Positions 55,528 through 64,000 of a stretch of 64,000 nucleotides of DNA are shown piece after piece. The number at the start of each line of letters is the position of its first letter. Positions within the stretch are counted from its first letter, which is position 1. The notes under the pieces were generated by a model. That model searched no databases. It was not told where the DNA came from and saw only the letters and a list, made by a program, of their open reading frames with translations. The stretch is taken from NCBI GenBank assembly GCA_963210315.1, contig OY723308.1, positions 248,001 through 312,000 of the forward strand, written 5' to 3'. Made by a program: the position numbers and the translations under genes. The stretch comes from Rhynchopus euleeides. Taxonomy: Eukaryota > Euglenozoa > Diplonemea > Diplonemida > Diplonemidae.

Positions 55528-57811
55528 CACAGGACTCACCCCAGAAAAGCCAAAAAAAGCCAAAAACTGGCCAAAAATGAGTGTTGGTGGGCCCAAAAGT
55601 GGGTAAAAACCTCCGGAAATTCATATCTGGGGTGGTTCTGGGGGTGGTTTTGCGCAGTTGACCTCCAGACCTGGATATTTCAAAAAAATTACAGTTTTTG
55701 TATGGACATCCGGGGCCCTAGGGGGGGGGGGGGTAACAAGATAGAAAAAAAGCAGAAAAATATATCATGACTCTCTAAACCGACGCAGCGGGACTGATAC
55801 GCTGCGACAGCACGTACACCGAAGTCACCAGCATCAGGTCAGAGAGTTGTGTGTGTGTGTGTGTGTGTGTTTGTGTGTTTGTGGGGGTGGGGGGGGAGAC
55901 TTCCAACGACACGAGTTATTTTGTTGCACGGGGGGGGGGGGTAAGGGGTGACATCACGGCGGGGTGAGGTGGGGGGAAGAGAGGGAGAGGGAGAGAGGGG
56001 GCGGTGGGGGGGGGGGGGGAAGGGAGGGGGGGGGTTGTGTTTTGCCAACGGGGGGTGGTGGTGATGGAAGGGGGACATCGAGGCTATCAAGAGGCCGGCG
56101 TCATTGGGGCTGCTGAGAAGCGGAGGCGGGGGGTTGGTGTACGGGGTTGTCGGGTGAGGGGGGGGGGGGTAGGTAAGGGTTTCGGGGATAGGGTTTGTGG
56201 GGGGGGGGGGCAGAAGAAAAAAGAAGCACGGTGATGTTCTCCACTGTTGTCCGTCGTGTCTGTGTGCTCACTTTTTTTTTTTGGGGGGGGGGCCCGGGGG
56301 GCGGTGGGCGGCACACAACAAAGAATTGACACGAGACGTGTCTGTGAAAAGGGGGGGGGGGGGCAGATGGGTTGGGGGAAGGGCTGGCACTATGCGGTGA
56401 GGGGGATCTGCGGATAGATTCAGATCGCTGAAAACCTGAACTCAAGAACAGAAAAAAATCTCATTCGGGAGGGGCAGGGGGGGCAGGGGGGGAAGCTGGA
56501 CGTGTCACTTCCGTGGATCCCATACACCTCCCCCTCTGACCCCCCCCCCGGTTTTGCTCTGAGTGAGCGGATATAACTGGTGAAAATGGGTACAGTGGCT
56601 GAATCTGGAGGTTGGGTGCGGGTTGTGTGTTCCGCATCATCCCTACAAATCAAACCAAGCCGATTGACACCGAACATTTTGTCTGACCTGCACCCATTGT
56701 TTCCTGCCTGCCTGCCTGTGTTGTGCTGCACCTGTGCCTCCCTGTTCTGTATTTTGTACCCTCAGCGGGTTCACGATACAGGGCAGTCCACTCCCCCAAA
56801 AATCACGGTCTTGACGCCCATTCCATCCACTTTCAGTGGATGTGTTTGGTATTTCCGAATGGAATTTTCCAGCGTCAAGATTACAAGAACAGGGTCAGTC
56901 ACTTCTACCGTAGCTGCGATGCCGGTAGTTGTGCAGAAATGATTTTTTCGACGGACGCGACGCCTCCCCAGCTTGCCTGTGTCTGTGTTGCCATAGCCAT
57001 GTGACAGATATTCACATAACGAATGTACTGTCACACCGCAAGGGGCTTTGGACAACGTTAAACAACAGTACACTTGCAGGTTTGGGTCAAAAATTCCAAT
57101 TTCCGCTGGTCACGGGCCTTTCAAAACATTGACCACCTTTCGAGAATTTAGTTCTGCACCATGGATTCGAGGGACTGCGATGATTCGGAACCGAGGATGA
57201 AGACTACTGGGAAGGAACTGTGTGCTCTCTTGAAGCACTGGAATCGGCGAACTTGGACGGAACCTAAGCGCGACAGGTGAAGGGGCATCCCGAACAAAGG
57301 CATACAAAGTGGCTCTGGAGATATTGTTGCATCTGCGACACCCTGTCTTACATCCCGCCTGGGCTCTGATCTTCACCTATAGCAATGACTAAATCCCTAT
57401 CATGGGTACATGAAGCTTTTGTAGGTACATTTAAACTTGCGAACCTCTCAACGACCTGTTAATCGCCTTGTACCGAAATCTGACCCTGGGCTTCGGCCCT
57501 CACGGCATTCAGCGGGTGACCCGATGCCGGTGTGGATGGAGAAGTGCACAGTTCTGAAACAGTGTGTCGACGAATCCGAGGAATCCAATCAGAGTAGTCC
57601 CGAGATGAAGTGGTGCAAGAACTCAAAAACTGTTTGCCTTTGGTCAAGGCCCCCTTTCCAAAAATTTGACCCGCGCAGTGGTGGCCAGTCCTGAGAACCA
57701 ACAGTAGCATAAGCCTACGACTGGTCCAGGACGAGGCCGACCCTGTACATAGCCTGTGTATGACTACCCTGTCATACCAGGCTGCTGCTAGTTGGCCACA
57801 AGCCCCACTGG
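55528..57811. other. Intergenic, no gene supported
   Basis: GT tract (55848-55880), many G-runs at 55.9-56.4 kb, and mixed DNA. 55600-55650 resembles the CCTCCGGAAA...GGGGTGGTT text of the inverted-repeat arms at 42.8 and 44.1 kb. Confidence 0.5.
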
Positions 57812-57979
57812 CAGAATTCTCAGAATTCTCCCAGAATTCTCAGAATTCCCCAGAATCTGACAGAATTCTGCAGAATTCTGTCAGAATTCTCAGAATCTGC
57901 AGAATTCTACAGAATTTCTCAGATTCTGCAGAATTTAAAAATCTGGAAATTCTGGGCATTTTTCTGTCAGAATTCTGCG
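57812..57979. repeat. CAGAATTCT mini-satellite
   Basis: About 15 imperfect copies of a 9- to 10-bp unit built on CAGAATTCT (AGAATTCT is palindromic). Degeneration increases to the right. Confidence 0.95.
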
Positions 57980-60796
57980 AAACCATGGTTGTTCACTATA
58001 TTTCATGATGCTGGCCAGAATACCCCCGCTGACCTGCACTGTTGTTTGCAAACCCGGGTTTGCCTTGGCGTGGGGGCAGGCTATGCCACTCACGAGATAT
58101 ATTGTATTTTTGCGATCACAGCTGTTTACTCAGCTGCCACCAAGGAATCAAAGGGACACACAACCAGACACACTCTGGGCCGTCTGGGTGCGTGCGGGTG
58201 GATGGATAGTGAACAGATGCGAGTGTGGGCCAACGGGCCTGCGGGGCTGTGATTTCGAGACAAAGTATGGGCCGCAAGAGTCCGGACCTCCTTTCACCCC
58301 CTTCAACAGATGCAAGTTGTGTCCGAGACCGAGAGCTGCTCGGCCTGCACACCCTGGAGTGGAAGCTCCACACTTGGCCTTTGCGAATGGATGAATGGGA
58401 AAATCGACAAGGGAAGAACCATCGGTGTCAGAGGTGTCCGAAGTGCCGGAGGTGCGTGGCCTTTTTTCCTCTCGGTACACCGCCCCTCCCCCTATCCTAT
58501 TTCTACTGACTCTGTGAATGGAAGGTGTGGGTGAATCTGTAGAGAAGAGCAAATGCATGAGGCCAACCCCACGCATTTGCAGGTAGCGTCGGTGAGAGGT
58601 ACTGGGTATGCCGGCACAACTAGATAGCGCTCGCTGTAGTGATGAATTGGCCACACGGGCCTGCGGTGCCGTGAAATGAATTCAGCCGTCGGGGGGCAAT
58701 CCAACAGGTTTATTGGTTCTGAGTGGGTGCTGTATTGGAGCTCAGAAAGTTCTTCCAAAAAAGATTAAAAAGAGGCAAGATCTGGCGGATGGTTGGGGCT
58801 GGCCAGGGACGTCTCGGCGTCTTCCTGACAAGCATGAAAAACAAGCAGATGAAGGGTGTGGCGATGTGGTGTGTTGGTTCGTTCGTTTCTTTGGCTGTGT
58901 CTGCAAGTCCTTTCTGTGAGGCACAGCACAGAAATTGAAAAATCAACCCTGATGCATACCAAACGACATTTGCTGTGCGCTGAGGATTTCCACGCAGACA
59001 GACTACCGCTTTGCATGCAACTCACAATGGAAAACGGAAAACGCGAGTCCGATAAGGATATCCAGGAAGAGAAGGCGCAATGGCCTCGCGAGTGCTCTTC
59101 AAACTGCTATAGTCCATAAAACACCAAGCAAATCAAAACTGAGGAGGATGTATAACGAACTGTAAATTCTGTAAAATTTTGTAAAAAATGGGGGGATTTT
59201 TTGGAAAAATGGCCAAAAAAAGAGTGTGGGGAGTTGGGTCCAGTTTAGCAAAGTCCGTGTATTTGGACGCGGCCCCTCAGATAAGGAAGCCGCGTCTCAG
59301 GTGCGATATGGGGTGTTGGAGAATTTCAGGGTTCGGCCCGAAATTCCCGTTCGAACCGCTATCCCAGGTCCGACTCAAAACTGTGCTGGGCTCTCGGAGA
59401 CGGGAGCCCGAAAGCGGGAAGACCAAGCCAATTGTTTTTCCGTGCGAGGATCACTCCTCGACACTGTGTGGAAGCCCTGCAGGGCACATCCATGAGACGC
59501 ATCACAACAGAAGGGACAGAAGAACATGAGGCCACGAGGAAGCTGGCCGTGTATCGCAAAGTTTTCGACAACGTAGCATGCCCGAGAGGAACGTTCTTCC
59601 CGTTCCCATTCAGGGTACGGTACACCTGAGGACAGCAAAAGACGGTCACCTTGCAGGCGGGGCAACGCCTGCATGAACGCAGATAAAATTGCAGCATACG
59701 TTCCCTGCATCAGGAGCCGGTTGTCAAGCCTCCCGTGTTGCAGTTGTAGGGCTCCGAATAACACCCAGTTTCATCGGACCGTAACGAGGATCTTGGCATC
59801 GACGAGCCACAGACTGTGACACTTTACAGTCGGAATCGCGTCCGACACCTGGTAGGCATTGCCATGCCGATGGAAGGCCCCCCCAGCCCATGGGGGGCCC
59901 GGGGTCTCAGACGGTGGGAGGCACTCCAGAGTGGCGTGTGGCGTCCGACCGGCGCGGACTGCGCTACAACACCGCAACCGAGGGCACCTGCAACTACATT
60001 TGGATGCGGGACACGGCATCTTCTGAGATGCTCGGCGGGGAGAGGGGGTCTCTCTGTACCTCCTAGGGAAAGCGGACAGAACGAGGTAGGCACTCGGAGA
60101 TGGAGCCGAGAGGGGCGGACGGGGGTTCTTTCAGGCAGCGCCGCAACAGCGAGAAGAACACGTGCAACCCCAGAACATGAGGCGCCGTGACGGAGCAACA
60201 GGAGAAAACCATAAAAACAGGGCGTCCGGACGACAGACAGGCACGGGACTGGAAACGCAAACAAACAGACAGCCGAAAAGAAGTCGAAGTGAAACGGTTG
60301 TACAAAGGTCTCGGCTTTACCGACGTCCTTCGTACAGAGTGAAACGACGACGCCGCCGAAGGCGGCCAATCCGAAAATTTTTTGGGGTGTTTTTGGGTGA
60401 AAATCCGGGCAACCCGGGCCCTTTGGGACCACATAGGCCAGGAAAGGCCAAAATTTTCGACTTTTTTCGGAAATTTTCCGATTTTTCAGTGTGGCAGTCC
60501 GCAGACACAGATTTTCGGGTCAGAAAAAAAAAAATTTCGACCCAAAAATCAGGGCTGTTCCTAACTGGGGGGCTTGTTCCCCACTTTCAGGATTCTGAAC
60601 TTTTTTTCTAAGAATTTTTGTAAGGGACCAAAAAGTTTTTTTCTAAGAATTTTGTGAGGGGAATTTTTTTCTAAGGTTGTTTCGCAGAGGAAATTTTTTT
60701 TCTCATTTTTTCCCAGTCGACACGCACAAGGATGGAAGGGAAGTCTGTCCCCCGTACAGTTCGCCGCTGGCCAACTGGAGAGCCAGACGTTCACTA
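57980..60796. other. Intergenic, no gene supported
   Basis: Lower GC than the left half of the window. Frames up to 200 codons show no recognisable domain. A/T-rich text with GGGTGTTTTTGGGTGAAAA near 60370 resembles the other dispersed repeats. Confidence 0.45.
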
Positions 60797-61012
60797 CCGT
60801 GGCCTCCGGCGGCTGGGGGGCTCCGCCCCCCAGACCCCCCTGTGGCGTATGTCTCGTACTCGAGTCCTTCGAATCCCATCAGGTCGGGGTCCAACCATTC
60901 CAGTCGCCTCAGGAGGACGCAGCCAACTCGCACAGAATCTGTACGCCCACACGGACAGATGTTCGCGACCGTGGCCTCCGGCGGCTGGGGGGCTCCGCCC
61001 CCCAGACCCCCC
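60797..61012. repeat. GC-rich hairpin repeat, copies 2 and 3
   Basis: Two direct copies (60797-60845 and 60966-61012) of the sequence at 23157-23208, inverted relative to that copy. Each contains CTGGGGGGC/GCCCCCCAG arms and ends CAGACCCCCC. Confidence 0.85.
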
Positions 61013-61947
61013 ATGTAGCGTTTGCCCGTCCATCTCACTTCCCCGGGTACAGTGCAGCGTAAGAGGTCAGCGCCGCATCCATGAAGCGCTTCTTCGAAGC
61101 CTGGTTGACATCGGACAGGAGGTCGGACTTCCCCACCTGGGAGATGCACTCGCCGCGTTCGCGACATGCGTGACACGCGGCACGCTACCTGAAACGTGAG
61201 TGTGCCTTGCTAACACGGGCATTTCAACGGTCTGCCGGCGACCGTTCCCCAAACCAGTAAACCAGCAGTTTTGGAAAATCGGAGAGGTCACCCTACTGCG
61301 CTGAATATGGTCCGCACCACAGCAAATAGCGTAGCGACCGTGCTTCCTTCTTCCTTAATGATGCGTTGACGCTTCCACCACCCTAGCCTGCTGCTTTGAT
61401 GTGGGTGTGGAGCACATGTGAACACGAAATAGCAAGACACACTGAAAAGAAGCAGGTCGTCGGAAGCACTCCTACACTTTTACGCATCATGCATGTGCTT
61501 AAAAATCCCCGGGAGCTTTTGGGCTTTCAGACCTGAAGGGCCAGCAGGTGGGTGGTGAGTGGCAGCTTTGTAACTGTCCTTCAGCTGCTGGCATGTCCAG
61601 TCCTACGAGGGTGCCAAGGTGTATTGAGTCCCTGCGGAGCACAACCCCCGATGAGAACGAGCGCCAGGTGATCCTCATTCATTTTCAGCTGTAACGCGCA
61701 TGAGGGGCACTCTCTGCCGTATGCATCTCTCAAGAACTGGGCATCACTCTAGAGCTGTCACATGATGACGCGGAGAGAAATCATAGAAAAAGTCCCGCCT
61801 GACGGGCACGCGCATGGAAACTGTGGGGGGGCGAGCAAAAAATCCCTTGTAAAAATTCTTAGAAAAAACCTGGTTCCCCGACCCAAAAAACCTGGAAAAA
61901 GGGCTCGTTCCCCGCCCAGGCCTGGCAAAAATTTCGGATTTTTTTCC
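61013..61947. other. Intergenic, no gene supported
   Basis: Mixed DNA. TTTCTAAGAATTTTTGTAAGGG near 60611-60632 recurs inverted at 61847-61868, which suggests a larger foldback structure around the GC-rich hairpins. Confidence 0.45.
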
Positions 61948-62105
61948 GGAGGGTGTATGGTGAGTGACCATCCCGGAAATCCGAAAAAAACCTGATTTTT
62001 CCTGATTTTCGGATTTTTCTCGAAATTCGCCCTTGTGTCAACCAGTGGCAAATTTTTCGGAAAATCGGGAAAAAACAGGAAAATCCGGAAAATCATACAC
62101 CCTCC
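61948..62105. mobile_element. Small foldback (MITE-like) element
   Basis: Perfect 12-bp terminal inverted repeats, GGAGGGTGTATG (61948-61959) and CATACACCCTCC (62094-62105), enclose 134 bp. The arms can largely fold back (AATCCGAAAA...TTTTCGGATTT). No clear target duplication is seen. Confidence 0.65.
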
Positions 62106-64000
62106 TGAAGCGGTTTATTTTTGGAAGAATGTAGTCGCTCATGTCTGGGCCGGCTTTCAAGCGCTTTCAAGGAATCGCGAGAAAATCGGCCAAAACAATC
62201 AAGCGGCTGAAAATCAATTGGGCTGTGCCCCTTGATTTCGGAAAATAATTTTGTATTTCGAGCGGTGGCTTGTCACCCACCGCTCAGTGGAGCAGAGCAG
62301 CCGACTATGCTGACGGTAGCGCAGCAGGACGATCGGACGGGACAGAAGCCGAGCCGTGTGGCTCGGCTAAATGTGGCCCATTCTGTTGTTTGCGGAATTC
62401 CCCATCCCTACAATCACACCTCGAACCACCCATTCTCTTATTCTCGCGGGTATTTCTGACACCCCCCCACCCCCGGTCTCATTCTCGTCATTTTCCCGAC
62501 AAAACAGAAGAAAAGAACTGCTGGCCACGGTGGCACATGACACCCGTACACTGCAGAACGTGTACAGGGCGGCGGCTACTGTGCCGTCATCTCCTACACT
62601 CGAGTAAGTTCCTGGCAGGCAACATCCTGTCGGTCTGTGCAATGTCGCGGGGAATCAACAGAATCGTCCCGACCCGTGTTCCTCCACCACGTGCCGCCGG
62701 ATCAACTACACACACGCAGAGCCAGTGCAAGACACACAAACAGAAAATCTGGATTTTGCGAATGGAAGTCCAGATCGAACATGCATCACTCATGCCGCTG
62801 AGGAAGCAATGCGCTGCAAACAATGCAATGCAGGATGTCGTTTTTTCTTTGTTATTCTCTTCGTTAATGCTGTAATATTTCTCCTTTCCAATCCAATTGC
62901 CATTTTTTTGGAAGGATGGACCGTGGGCCGCGCCTCCTGGACCGTAGGCGCCACACATTACAAGGTATCAGTATAGTTGACGGATTGTGTTTGGGGGTGA
63001 CAGTAGCATATTTGAATCTGAAACGGCACGCACCTTCCTTTGTTCAACGCACAAGGAAATCCAGGAAATCTGTGTGGGCAGCAGATCATCCGCCAGATTC
63101 TCTTGGTCGGAACAAAAAAAGGGGCACGCAATGGAGAGGCAACTGCTGTTGGCAGTTCAGGCAATGCGGGTTGGTGGGGGGGTTGGTGGGGGTTGAGCGC
63201 CGAGAGGCGAGACGACGCACTTACACCTAGTGGGGAGGGGGTTGTGTGTGGGTCGGAAGGGCAGGCAACAACAAAAAAAGGCCCGCGAGAATAAAAGAAC
63301 ATCGCCGTAGCTCAACTCTCAAAATATTCTCAGCGAAACCCGCCCGCAATGCACTTTTTGGCGCGTTCACCCTCTGTGCAAATCAGAGCACGGGCAGGTC
63401 ACGAGAGAAGAAAAGAGTAAATTGGATAAACGGCACAGTCCCATGCGAAAGCCCCGTGCGCTGAGACCACCTCCCATCACACACTGATCTACATTTCACT
63501 GAGGGCTGGTGATTGCGCATGCGTTTTCCGCTTGCGCAAACTAGCCTCGGTCTGCAATGGGTATCCGGGGAGAACCGGAATAGGTGTGCGTCGAAAGCAA
63601 AAACAAGCCCCTCCCTGAACCCTCCGGCAATGTCGTTGACCGGAGCGGTGGCGTTGGTGGTGGGGTCGTGCTGTCGAGAAGAGAGGAGGGCGCTGAGGGA
63701 GTCAGCCCCACCTCCACTGAAGTCGCAGGCAGCGTGGGAGCTGGACCGCCAACGCCGAAGGCGAAGGCAAATGAACGGGTGGGTTTCACCCAGGTGGGGA
63801 GGGGGGGGGGGGTCGGGGGTGAAAAGATCAGCTTCTTTTACCCAGCAGAGACATACGTATTCTGGCCTCTCGAGCAACCGAGAAGCAAAGCTGGTCCTAC
63901 CGAAATGCAACCCAATTTTGCCGGAGCAGAAGGCTGCCATCAGACTCCCTTTTTTTGCCTAGATTTGTCTTTGCCCGAACGGGCCAAACAGAGGGTGTTC
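62106..64000. other. Intergenic, no gene supported
   Basis: No conserved coding text, RNA gene or larger repeat recognised; a G-run near 63799-63811 is the only notable tract. Confidence 0.45.

Overview
The window is nuclear DNA of a GC-rich, probably unicellular, eukaryote. The evidence is spliceosomal introns that can be placed exactly by protein homology, eukaryote-only proteins (two Qa-SNARE syntaxins, a Yip1-family Golgi protein, ribosomal protein eL21, a BTB protein), long CAG/CTG-type glutamine tracts, kilobase intergenic spaces full of homopolymer and dinucleotide tracts, and a non-LTR retrotransposon. The lineage cannot be fixed from sequence alone. A chromerid or another alveolate-like protist would fit the gene density and the one-directional gene order, but that is inference.

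Layout: 0-2.2 kb, two near-identical genes for a secreted cysteine-rich protein; 3.0-3.5 kb, a Cys/His-rich cassette between TG repeats; 4.8-5.1 kb, three copies of a 69-bp structured repeat; 5.1-7.2 kb, threonine synthase; 10.2-17.3 kb, two paralogous four-exon syntaxins; 17.9-19.3 kb, two nucleotide-identical eL21 genes; 19.5-21.9 kb, a long low-complexity hypothetical protein; 23.6-26.1 kb, a four-exon thioredoxin-like/LamG protein; 26.8-31.4 kb, a 5'-truncated non-LTR retrotransposon on the + strand lying between two (GA)n tracts; 33.0-34.1 kb, a two-exon protein with a possible ubiquitin-like N-terminus; 35.7-37.8 kb, a four-exon Yip1-family protein; 39.5-42.3 kb, a BTB/coiled-coil protein. 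From 42.3 kb onward I find no confident host gene. That part is a repeat-rich stretch with foldback elements, a TTAA-flanked piggyBac-like element, a zinc-finger ORF between two identical 167-bp direct repeats, and an AGAATTCT satellite.

All host genes are on the - strand; only the retrotransposon is on +. Fourteen introns were resolved by joining exons that restore conserved proteins. All have donors of the form GTRTG (12 GTATG, 2 GTGTG), and acceptors end in RCAG. The genes do not form one pathway: they cover vesicle traffic (syntaxins, Yip1), translation (eL21), threonine synthesis, and probably cilium-type or redox scaffolding (thioredoxin/LamG). The window is most informative for tandem duplication, for repeats associated with microsatellites, and for several small repeat families that I cannot assign to a known class.
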